A stretch of 64,000 nt of DNA from Costus lasius (taxonomy: Eukaryota > Streptophyta > Magnoliopsida > Zingiberales > Costaceae). The stretch spans positions 27,215,501-27,279,500 of the forward strand of contig CM050454.1 in the NCBI GenBank assembly GCA_027563935.2, in the 5' to 3' direction. The notes beneath the pieces were generated by a model. The model was given only the letters and a program-made list of their open reading frames with translations. It did not search any database and was not told the DNA's origin. The translations under genes were made by a program, and so were the position numbers. The stretch's first letter is position 1. The number at the start of each line of letters is the position of its first letter. This document shows, piece by piece, positions 49,292-58,407 of this stretch.

Positions 49292-50037
49292 CTGATGTTT
49301 CATGCTTGTTTATGATTGCCATGATATGTCATATGATCCATGTATGCGCATTATAATAGATCTATAGGTTACATGCGATTATCTAAGTTGGCGAAAATTC
49401 ATGATTTGTATAGATGTTATTTTCTCCATTGCGCATGTTGTTGTTGGCGCATGTTTTTGTAAGTTTTTCTAAAACCTTGATCACATGCGCGTTTCACCTT
49501 AGATCTAATGCTCCTACATTAAACCCTTAGATGGGTTATTAGGGTTGAAGTCACCCCCTAGGTTAGATCCAAACATGTCTGATCAGACTATCTGACAGCC
49601 TGAATGGGTCGACCAGTTAGCACCTTGGCGCATGCCTGTGGTGGCTATAGGTCGACTGCAGACAGGTGTGTAGCGATGTCTGATTGAGACAACTGATGAA
49701 CGCACCTGAGTTAGGCCCGGGGTCACGCCCGCTTGCCAGACCTCAGTGTGGTCGTTCAGCCTTGGTGCATGCATGGTTGACCTTTTGGTCGACTCAAGTC
49801 AGTTAGGACTTGGTGCATGCTAGGGCAGTGGATCTGACTAGGTTGGATGAGTGGATCCCTAGTAATGGACCATTGTAAGGTTGTGGGGCAAATAAGGAAA
49901 AATTAAAAAAAAAAAAATCGATCCCAAGGGGTTTTTTAAAAATTTATTTTTCCTGACTGGATCACATGATGGTTGTTGCATCTGCTTGTTTATTTAGTCT
50001 TATGTGGGCTGCCCGTTTTTAATGTGTGCTGTGCTGG

Positions 50038-50179
50038 GGCCTGCGTGCCTGGATTATATGTTGTAAATTAATTTTCTTTATGTGATCTACGTATCACAAT
50101 TTTAATTAATTTATAATGTGAAAGTGACCTGCGTGTCACTCTTGTCTAGATAGTTAAATTTGTAATTTAATTAGACAAG
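50038..50179 (+). other. Run of four RNA-type hairpins in the C7 leader
   Basis: GGC-CTGCGT-GCC (50038-50049); TGTGAT-CTACGT-ATCACA (50081-50098); AGTGAC-CTGCGT-GTCACT (50123-50140); and a long hairpin with outer arms CTTGTCTA/TAGACAAG and inner arms TTAAATT/AATTTAA (50141-50179). The same four occur in order in C3, C4, C5 and C8 with changed but still paired stems. Function unknown. Confidence 0.8.
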
Positions 50180-50233
50180 AGCACAATGCACACTTGGCAG
50201 AAGCGCATGCAGCAGTGGCTGGACCAGGTGGGA

Positions 50234-50257
50234 GGTCTAGGGTTCGACCCTAGGACC
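50234..50257 (+). other. tRNA T-arm-like hairpin (B-box-like) in the C7 leader
   Basis: Arms GGTC-TAGGG and CCCTAG-GACC close a TTCGA loop, close to the GGTTCGANNCC B box of RNA polymerase III promoters. C8 has it at 63566-63589 (TTTGA loop). The C3, C4 and C5 leaders lack this segment. A convincing A box was not found. Confidence 0.55.
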
Positions 50258-50594
50258 AGGCGCAAATTCCTGGTGGGCGCACCAGAGCTGCAGTTGGCGC
50301 TTGGGCCCAGGTTTGGGCCAGATGAGCAGCTAAAGACCCATAAAGAGCAAGTGTAGACTTAAGTTAGGTTAAGGTCTCACTAGGGCTATGGGCTTTTACC
50401 ACAAAAGACACATGCTTTCTTTTATTGCTTTATATTAGAATTGCATGAGTAAATTTATCTTCTGCTATCACCATAGGAATTGCATGATAGGCAAGAAGAT
50501 AAAAGACCGTTAAAATCCAACGATTAAATATCAAGCTCGTAAGCCTTCTGACGCGAAACCTCACTGTTCTGATTATCGTTGGAGCCGTGTTGTA

Positions 50595-50607
50595 CCCACT
50601 CAGTGGG
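50595..50607 (+). other. Palindrome CCCACTCAGTGGG in the C7 leader
   Basis: Perfect 6+1+6 palindrome within TTGTACCCACTCAGTGGGCA. A sister, CCAACTCAGTTGG, lies 209 bases downstream in the same local context. Both occur in C3, C4 and C5; C8 has the first copy at 63928-63940 before the window ends. Confidence 0.8.
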
Positions 50608-50803
50608 CACGTCCATCTATCTTCAGACGGTGCGGGATTACACCTGTGTGTTACAGAGCAGGGATTTTTCCCTTCTCGTTGCTCAGCATAGCACATGGTG
50701 GTCCAGGGAGTAGGTCGGGTCAGCTTGACCGTGTAGGCTACATATGTGGCGCATATGGTAGCACATGGAGGCAGCCATCTGTGGGGTCAGAGATTGTGTT
50801 GTA

Positions 50804-50816
50804 CCAACTCAGTTGG
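50804..50816 (+). other. Palindrome CCAACTCAGTTGG in the C7 leader
   Basis: The second palindrome of the pair, in TTGTACCAACTCAGTTGGCA. It differs from the first by one base in each arm at paired positions, so pairing is kept. Confidence 0.8.
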
Positions 50817-51127
50817 CACAGTCTGCTGGACTGCCCAGATGAAGGGGAATCGCACGGGTTGGCGATCGGCAGGGACTGCCTACCAGAAACTAGTGCTTGT
50901 ACTCTCTGTGCATCTTATCTCGCCTGAGCGGGACGCGGAGACCAAGTATGAAATCTGGATCCCATCTCACTAAAAGAGTTCTACTCTTTCGGGCTGTTTT
51001 GCTGGATTTTTCACGCCTGATAAAATAGTGAGAAAAAGAATCTTTCTTAAGTCCTGATTGATTCTTATACATTGATACTGACCTTGCTGTTCTTGCATTG
51101 TTGTAGATACCTGCAGCAACGAACACC

Positions 51128-54100
51128 ATGAACTTCAATGTGCGATCCCTACTGGAAAGAGAGAAGTTTGCTGGGCCGAACTTCTCTGACTGGTTTGGAC
51201 ACCTTAAGATCGTTCTTAAGGCAGAGAGGAAACTGTATGTCCTCGAGACGGCGATACCGCCGCAGCCCGCTCCGAACGCCGCAAGGGCGGTTCGGGAAGC
51301 CTATGAAAAGCACGTCAATGATAGCATTGATGTCGCTTGCCTGATGTTAGCGTCTATGACGCCACCGCTGCAGCGTCAGCATGAGGACATGTCGGCTAGA
51401 GACATGATTACAAACCTCAAGATGTTGTATGCTGCACAGGCGAGGACTGAACGCTATAATTTGACGAAGCTCTTCTTTCAGAGCAAACTGGCTGAAGGGA
51501 GCCCAGTGGGAGCTCACGTGCTCAAGATGATTGGGCACAAGGAGGCTCTAGAGAAACTGGGGCATACCATCAACCAGGAGCTTGCTGTGGACATTATTCT
51601 GCAGTCTCTCCCGCCATCATTCGACGCGTTCATTATTAATTTTAATATGAACAAAATCGATTGTACTCCGGCAGAGCTGCTGAATATGCTCTTGACCACT
51701 GAGGAAACTCTGAAGGGTAAGCCTTCAACCTCTGTCTTGATGGTTCCTTCCAGGAACAAGAAGAAGGGGAAGAAGGGCAAGGCCCCGGTCAAGAATTACA
51801 GCAAGGCTCTGAAGCAGAAGGTGAAGCGGTATAAGGAATACAGGTGTTTCCACTGTGGCCAGCTGGGTCACTGGAAAAAGGACTGTAAAGCGCTCCAAGG
51901 AGATAAGAGGGGAAGCTTTGCTTCTGGCTCAGGTATATTCGTGACTGAGGTCATGTATTCTTCTTCTGTATCATGGGTGTTGGACACTGCATGTGGAGTT
52001 CACATTTGTTCAAATGTGCAGGAACTCAAGAGAAGAAGGCAGGTGGGACAGCATGAGGTGGACCTACGCGTTGGAAACGGGGCACGGGTTGCTGCTGTTG
52101 CTGTAGGAGACTACTTCATTACTTTACCATCTGGAATTGTATTGGAACTAAACAGTTGTTATTTTGTTCCCAGTATAACTAAAAATATTATCTCCATTCC
52201 TGCTCTTGTCAGGAAGGGGTTTTCCTTTGAATGCAATATTTCAAAGTGTGTTTTGTCATATGATAATATTGTTTATGCAACTGGTTCAATTAATAATGGG
52301 TTATTCATGTTGGACATGGAAAGTTCTATACAGAATGTTGATATTAAGAAAGCCAAGTATGCTGATGACAGCACCTTGCTATGGCATAGTCGTTTAGGCC
52401 ATATTAACGAGAAACGCATTAAGCGGTTGCATGATCATGGACTGCTGGGATCATTCTCCTATAAGGAGATTGATACATGCAAAGCTTGTTTGATGGGTAA
52501 AATGACGAAGTCACCTTTTCCTAATAAAGGTCAAAGGGCTTCAGGTTTACTTGACCTCATACACAGTGATGTGTGTGGGCCATTTAGTAAACATGCCAGA
52601 GGTGGCTATCAGTACTTCATTACATTTACTGATGATTTCAGTAGATATGGGTATGTCTATCTGATGAGACATAAGAGTGAATCTTTTGACAAGTTCAAAG
52701 AGTTCAAGAATGAAGTACAAAATCAGCTAGGCCGTAATATCAAGGCACTTCGCTCAGATCGAGGTGGTGAATACCTAAGTCATGCATTTACTGACTATCT
52801 AAAGGAGTGTGGGATTATCTCACAGCTCACTCCACCAGGAACACCGCAATGGAATGGTGTGTCCGAGAGGAGAAATAGAACGTTACTTGATATGGTTCGT
52901 TCTATGATGAGTCAGGCTACTCTTCCATACTCCTTTTGGGGTTTTGCGCTGGAAACAGCTGCAAAGGTACTAAACCGAGTGCCATCCAAGGCAGTTTCAA
53001 AGACGCCATATGAGTTATGGTATGGGAAACAGCCGAGCTTGACATTTATCAGGATCTGGGGTTGCGAGGCTTATGTTAAAAAGCTCGCCTCTGGGAAACT
53101 AGAGAGCAGATCTGACAAATGTATCTTTGTCGGTTACCCTAAGGAAACTAAGGGTTATTATTTCTTCGATCCCAATGAGAACAAGGTTTTTGTTTCTCGG
53201 ACGGCCATATTTCTTGAGAAGGAGTTTCTTCTGCAAGAGGCCAGTGGGAGAGAAATAAAGCTGGATGAGAATCCAGAAGAAGGACAAAGTGATCAAGCAC
53301 AGTTGGATGAGCCTGAGCCGGTAGAACAGGTTATTGAACAACCTGAGGCTCAGACATCACGGGAACCGCGAAGATCGGGTAGGATTCGTCGACAGCCTGA
53401 GCGCTATGACGGAGTCTACATCATTGACAATGATGAACCCCTTACTTATGCGGATGCGGTCAGTGGACCAGAGTCAGCGAGATGGCTTGAGGCTATGCGC
53501 GCCGAGATGGACTCCATGTCAGATAACCAAGTCTGGGATTTGGTTGATCCGCCTCCGGGAGTTATCCCTATAGGCTGTAAATGGATCTTCAAGAAGAAGA
53601 TTGACATGGATGGTAACGTAGTTACCTATAAAGGCAGGCTAGTTGCGAAAGGTTTCAAACAAATCTACGGGATAGATTATGATGAAACTTTCTCACCTGT
53701 AGCCATGTTTAAGTCTATTCGGATTCTTTTCGCGATAGCTGCATATTATGATTATGAGATTTGGCAGATGGATGTGAAAACAGCTTTCCTTAATGGAAAT
53801 CTGGATGAGGATGTGTATATGACACAACCAGAAGGTTTCACTAATCCAGCAGATCGTCATAAAATATGCAAGTTAAAGAAGTCCATTTATGGACTTAAAC
53901 AAGCATCAAGAAGCTGGAATATTCGTTTTGATGAATCAGTTACTGAATTTGGTTTCATCAAGAACGAGGATGACCCGTGTGTATATAAGAGGTTTAGTGG
54001 GAGCGTGATTACTTTCCTAGTCCTCTACGTCGATGATATCTTGATCATTGGAAATGACATTCCTGAAATGCATGCTGTTAAGGCATGGCTGAGGAAATGT

Positions 54101-55009
54101 TTCCAGATGAAAGATCTAGGAGAAGCAGCCTATGTGTTAGGTGTGAAGATCTACAGGGATAGATCTAAGAGGCTTCTCGGGCTGTGCCAGAGTACTTACA
54201 TCGATAAGGTCCTGGAGAGATTTCACTTAGAGAATTCTAAGCGAGGATATCTTCCAGTCAGACATGGTCTGAATCTTTCTAAGAGTCAGTGTCCACAAAC
54301 ACAGACTGAGAAAGATGAAATGAACAATACGCCTTATGCTTCGGCTATTGGTTCTATAATGTATGCGATGTTGTGTACTCGCCCAGACGTTGCTTACGGG
54401 TTAAGCGTAACCAGTCGTTACCAGAGTAATCCAGGTATGGCGCACTGGATTGCAGTCAAGAACATTTTAAAATATCTGCGGAGGACCAAAGATATGTTCT
54501 TGATATATGGTGGTCAGGAAGAACTCAGTATTGAAGGATATACTGACGCTTCGTTCCAGTCTGACCAGGATGATTTCCGATCGCAATCAGGCTATGTTTT
54601 TAGCTTGAATGGAGGTGCAGTGGTGTGGAAAAGTTTCAAACAGTCAACTGTTGCTAATTCCACAACAGAAGCCGAGTATGTTGCAGCCTCGGAAGCATCC
54701 AAGGAGGCAGTGTGGATTCGTAAGTTCGTGAGAGAACTTGGTGTCGTTCCTTCGTGTGCAGATCCTTTGGTTATCTTCTGTGATAACACTGGAGCAATCG
54801 CACAGGCAAAGGAACCACGGTCGCACCAGAAGTCCAAGCACATACAGAGACGGTTTCATTTGATCAGGGAGATCATAGATCGTGGCGAGATCAAAGTATG
54901 CAAGGTTCATACAGATGACAATCTGGCAGACCCGCTTACCAAGCCTCTGGCGCAGCAGAAGCATGAGAAGCACTGTAATAATATGGGTTTGAGATTTCTC
55001 AACCATTAG
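51128..55009 (+). CDS. C7 copia Gag-Pol polyprotein, intact (1293 aa)
   Basis: A single open frame holds the whole copia gene set. Gag is residues 1 to about 235 (MNFNVRSLLEREKFAGPNF at the start). The CCHC knuckle is C240, C243, H248, C253, preceded by a Lys-rich stretch (NKKKGKKGK). The protease active site is D286 in VLDTACGVHIC, D-T-A where D-S/T-G is usual, but conserved in every copy here. Integrase has a finger (H420, H425, C451, C454) and a D481, D544, E580 triad with the expected 35-residue gap. RT has YVDD at 967-970. RNase H has D1140, E1181/E1183 and D1219. The product would assemble a cytoplasmic particle, cleave itself, reverse-transcribe the RNA and integrate the DNA. The ATG is the first in frame and matches the starts of C3, C4 and C5. 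No lesion was seen. Expression is not shown by sequence. Confidence 0.97.
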   Translation: MNFNVRSLLEREKFAGPNFSDWFGHLKIVLKAERKLYVLETAIPPQPAPNAARAVREAYEKHVNDSIDVACLMLASMTPPLQRQHEDMSARDMITNLKMLYAAQARTERYNLTKLFFQSKLAEGSPVGAHVLKMIGHKEALEKLGHTINQELAVDIILQSLPPSFDAFIINFNMNKIDCTPAELLNMLLTTEETLKGKPSTSVLMVPSRNKKKGKKGKAPVKNYSKALKQKVKRYKEYRCFHCGQLGHWKKDCKALQGDKRGSFASGSGIFVTEVMYSSSVSWVLDTACGVHICSNVQELKRRRQVGQHEVDLRVGNGARVAAVAVGDYFITLPSGIVLELNSCYFVPSITKNIISIPALVRKGFSFECNISKCVLSYDNIVYATGSINNGLFMLDMESSIQNVDIKKAKYADDSTLLWHSRLGHINEKRIKRLHDHGLLGSFSYKEIDTCKACLMGKMTKSPFPNKGQRASGLLDLIHSDVCGPFSKHARGGYQYFITFTDDFSRYGYVYLMRHKSESFDKFKEFKNEVQNQLGRNIKALRSDRGGEYLSHAFTDYLKECGIISQLTPPGTPQWNGVSERRNRTLLDMVRSMMSQATLPYSFWGFALETAAKVLNRVPSKAVSKTPYELWYGKQPSLTFIRIWGCEAYVKKLASGKLESRSDKCIFVGYPKETKGYYFFDPNENKVFVSRTAIFLEKEFLLQEASGREIKLDENPEEGQSDQAQLDEPEPVEQVIEQPEAQTSREPRRSGRIRRQPERYDGVYIIDNDEPLTYADAVSGPESARWLEAMRAEMDSMSDNQVWDLVDPPPGVIPIGCKWIFKKKIDMDGNVVTYKGRLVAKGFKQIYGIDYDETFSPVAMFKSIRILFAIAAYYDYEIWQMDVKTAFLNGNLDEDVYMTQPEGFTNPADRHKICKLKKSIYGLKQASRSWNIRFDESVTEFGFIKNEDDPCVYKRFSGSVITFLVLYVDDILIIGNDIPEMHAVKAWLRKCFQMKDLGEAAYVLGVKIYRDRSKRLLGLCQSTYIDKVLERFHLENSKRGYLPVRHGLNLSKSQCPQTQTEKDEMNNTPYASAIGSIMYAMLCTRPDVAYGLSVTSRYQSNPGMAHWIAVKNILKYLRRTKDMFLIYGGQEELSIEGYTDASFQSDQDDFRSQSGYVFSLNGGAVVWKSFKQSTVANSTTEAEYVAASEASKEAVWIRKFVRELGVVPSCADPLVIFCDNTGAIAQAKEPRSHQKSKHIQRRFHLIREIIDRGEIKVCKVHTDDNLADPLTKPLAQQKHEKHCNNMGLRFLNH

Positions 55010-55018
55010 ATTAAGTGC

Positions 55019-55029
55019 AAGTGGGAGAT
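55019..55029 (+). promoter_or_regulatory. Polypurine tract of C7
   Basis: AAGTGGGAGAT immediately before the 3' LTR start at 55030; the usual primer for plus-strand DNA synthesis. The same tract precedes the 3' LTR in C1, C2, C4 and C5, and a variant with an extra G (AAGGGGGAGAT) does so in C3. Confidence 0.85.
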
Positions 55030-56716
55030 TGTTGGGGTATGCCCTTAAGGCTAATGTTTGAGGCCTATGGGAATGTAACAAGTATCATGTAATAAACTCT
55101 ATGTGTTTATAAAGGCATGGTTGTTATTCAGTTAGCTACATTGTCTGCTGCAATATATGTTCTTCTGAATAATGTCTCAAAGCTGTTCAGCTGGGCTGAC
55201 ATGCTATTATGTCCTTAGTCGATATATCTTGGTAAACATGAGACAGCCTCGATATGGTTAAGACTAATATGTGTTCTAATCTTATAGGATGCTTCGAGCA
55301 TGGAATAAGATGTAGACTCATGGGTACATGGGATGTACTGGACAGACCCTACTAGGATGTTCAATTGTTTGTCACAATGTGAATATTCCTTGATTAAGAC
55401 AAGTGGCACATTTCCTCTGACTTGAGATCACTTGTGTTTTCTAAATGATGATTGTCATTGTTTTGAGGTAGTTCAATATCATTTGAAACATAATGATTAT
55501 AGACTATCTTGGATGGTGAGCTTGAATCAGGTTAGAGCACTAGTGATAGACATAGGATTGCCGTCTCCTTGTTTAAGGAGTGTGATGTTCTAAAGGGGCC
55601 CCCTGGATGAGATGATTGAGAGAGTGTATGGCCATACCCAGGTGACAGTGCTCATCTGTTCTAATCATGCTCATCATATTGGAGTTACGAGCTTGACAGG
55701 CTTGTCCAATAAGAACATCCAGTGGCAAAGGAAACATGTATGCTTTGTGAATTGATTCACACTTGTGCTGTTTTTGGGTGAAGTCTTGGAAGACTCTTTC
55801 CTTGATATCGGGAGACAGTGATGTGTTGCTAGATACCCCTCACTGGTTGTGATAATGTAAATTATCGTTACCGATGTTTTAAGGAAACCCTCAGGGTCGC
55901 ACAATTGATGATATGGCTTACTTAAGTCAGATCGTGTGGACTGAATTGTTTCGGGTTCAGTTTAAAGGGATTTAATCTCTGATTGTGAGTGAGATCTGGT
56001 CTGATCATGTTTGATTGATTAGGGCTTGAGATCGGTAAGCTTCGATCGAGAGAAGAGATGCTAGATCGGTCAGATCAGGAGCATCATAGAGATCAACGGC
56101 TAGATCTGGAACCTTAGGGTTTTAATATGATCTAGGCCATGTCGTTTGGTTTATTTGGTAATTGAACCAAAATTAAATTAAACCAAAATGGTTCAAGCAT
56201 TGGCGACAAGTTCACTTGGCGTGAACATGTTGGGCGGTTAGTGGTGCTATTTTTAGCAACCATGATCTCCACTTGGAGAGACTGACGTTCGAATGAGAGT
56301 GATCTCTCTATTCTCGCCACTTGAACGCATTCCTCTTGGGTTTTTTCCGTGGGTGACGACGCCTTGGATTTGGAGGAGAAATCGGCAAAGAAAAGATCTC
56401 TTCATCCCTTTCTCATTTTCGATCAAAGACTTCTTTGGATCTTGCTAGCACAAGGATCGCAAAGAGGAGTAGGCGACATCAACTGTGTGCGTCACCTCTG
56501 GAGAAGATCTGCTTTGATCTTTGCTTCCTAGGCGCCATTCGAAATGGCTATGGTATGAGTTTTATCTCTTACATGCAATCGTTTCCATTTGGTTGATCAT
56601 ATCACATGAACCGATTCTTGAAACCCTAATCCGCTGCCCAAAAATTTTATGCGCCACTGCCTAGGGTTTTCGCTCCCCCTAGAAGGGGACCCCCCTTAGT
56701 TTAAGGGGTACTTTCA
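55030..56716 (+). repeat. 3' LTR of C7 (1687 bp)
   Basis: TGTTGGGGTATGCCC to ACTTTCA. Two substitutions against the 5' LTR by eye, both near 56287-56302 (48848-48863 in the other copy). The right flank is CAACATGAGG of C5. Confidence 0.95.
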
Positions 56717-57197
56717 CAACATGAGGCTCAGATATCACGGGAACCGTGAAGATCGGGAAGGATCCGTCGACAGCCTGAGCGCTATGACGGAGTCTACATC
56801 ATTAATAATGATGAACCCCTCACTTATGCGGATGCGGTCAGTGGACCGGAGTCAGCAAGATGGCTTGAAGCTATGCGAGCCGAGATGGACTCCTTGTCAG
56901 ATAACCAAGTCTGGGATTTGGTTGATCCGCCTCCGGGAGTAATCCCTATAGGCTGTAAATGGATCTTCAAGAAGAAGATTGACATGGATGGTAACGTGGT
57001 TACCTATAAAGGCAGGCTAGTTGCGAAAGGTTTCAAACAAATCTACGGGATAGATTATGATGAAACATTCTCACCTGTAGCCATGTTCAAGTCTATTCGG
57101 ATTCTTTTCGCGATAGCTGCATATTACGATTATGAGATCTGGCAGATGGATGTGAAAACAGCTTTCCTTAATGGAAATCTGGATGAGGATGTGTATA
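56717..57197 (+). repeat. 481-bp direct repeat flanking C7, right copy
   Basis: Second copy of 47112-47592. One base differs: CGA is TGA at 56747-56749, a stop in the C5 frame. Confidence 0.93.
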
Positions 57198-58387
57198 TGA
57201 CACAACCTGAAGGTTTCACGAATCCATTAGATCGTCATAAAATATGCAAGTTAAAGAAGTCCATTTATGGACTTAAACAAGCATCTAGAAGCTGGAATAT
57301 TCATTTTGATGAATCAATCTCTGAGTTTGGTTTCATCAAGAACGAAGATGACCCGTGTGTATATAAGAGGTTTAGTGGGAGCGTGATTACTTTCCTAGTC
57401 CTCTACGTCGATGATATCTTGATCATTGGAAATGATATTCCTGAACTGCATGCTGTTAAAGCATGGTTAGGAAAATGTTTCCAGATGAAAGATCTAGGAG
57501 AAGCAGCCTATGTACTAGGTGTGAAGATCTACAGAGATAGATCTAAGAGGCTTCTCGGGCTGTGCCAGAGTACGTACATCGATAAAGTCCTGGAGAGATT
57601 CCATTTAGAGAATTCTAAAAGAGGATATCTTCCAGTCAGACATGGTCTGAATCTTTCAAGGAGTCAGTGTCCACAAACACAGACTGAGAAAGATGAAATG
57701 GACAATACGCCTTATGCTTCGGCTATTGGGTCCATTATGTATGCGATGTTGTGTACTCGCCCTGACGTCGCTTACGGGTTAAGCGTGACCAGTCGATTCC
57801 AAAGTAATCCAGGTGTGGCGCACTGGATTGCGGTCAAGAACATTTTAAAATATCTGCGGAGGACCAAAGATATGTTCTTGATATATGGTGGTCAGGAAGA
57901 ACTCAGTATTAAAGGATATACTGACGCTTCGTTCCAGTCGGACCAGGATGATTTCCGATCGCAATCAGGCTATGTTTTTAGCTTGAATGGTGGAGCAGTG
58001 GTGTGGAAAAGTTTCAAACAGTCAACTGTTGCTGATTCCACAACAGAAGCCGAGTATGTTGCAGCCTCGGAAGCATCCAAGGAGGCAGTGTGGATTCGTA
58101 AGTTCATGAGAGAACTTGGTGTCGTTCCTTCGAGTGCAGATCCTTTGGTTATCTTCTGTGATAACACTGGAGCAATCGCACAAGCAAAGGAACCACGGTC
58201 GCACCAGAAGTCCAAGCACATACAGAGACGGTTTCACTTGATCCGGGAGATCATTGATCGAGGCGAGATCAAAATATGCAAGGTTCATACAGATAACAAT
58301 CTGGCAGACCCGCTTACCAAGCCTCTGGCACAGCAGAAGCATGAGAAGCACTGTAATAATATGGGTTTGAGATTTCTCAACCATTAG
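57198..58387 (+). pseudogene. C5 RT second half and RNase H
   Basis: Continues the C5 coding region beyond the duplicated segment: MTQPEGFTNPLDRHKICKL, YVDD near 57405-57416, RNase H (YTDASF, TEAEY, DNTGA) and the C-terminal RFLNH, followed by the polypurine tract. Including the duplicated bases the frame is open from 56750 to the stop. No lesion was seen in this piece; it is separated from the rest of C5 by C7. Confidence 0.93.
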
Positions 58388-58407
58388 ATTAAGTGCAAGT
58401 GGGAGAT

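Larger units (their letters stand above)
49292..51127 (+). other. C7 leader (about 1.84 kb)
   Basis: Hairpin run at 50038-50179, a tRNA T-arm-like hairpin at 50234-50257, palindromes at 50595-50607 and 50804-50816, and a 93-codon sense open frame at 50646-50927. The A run near 49906-49918 has no clear meaning. No splice-like or host gene feature was recognised. Confidence 0.82.
47593..56716 (+). mobile_element. C7: complete copia element with an intact polyprotein
   Basis: 5' LTR 47593-49277 (lacking its first two bases TG), primer site 49280-49291, leader, uninterrupted polyprotein 51128-55009, polypurine tract 55019-55029, 3' LTR 55030-56716. The LTRs differ at two positions by eye over 1685 bases, the least of any pair here. 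It lies in the RT/linker region of C5. The right flank begins CAACA, but the left flank is a copied 481-bp piece of the target. All parts known to be needed for a copia cycle are present, so the encoded proteins could still work. Confidence 0.95.
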
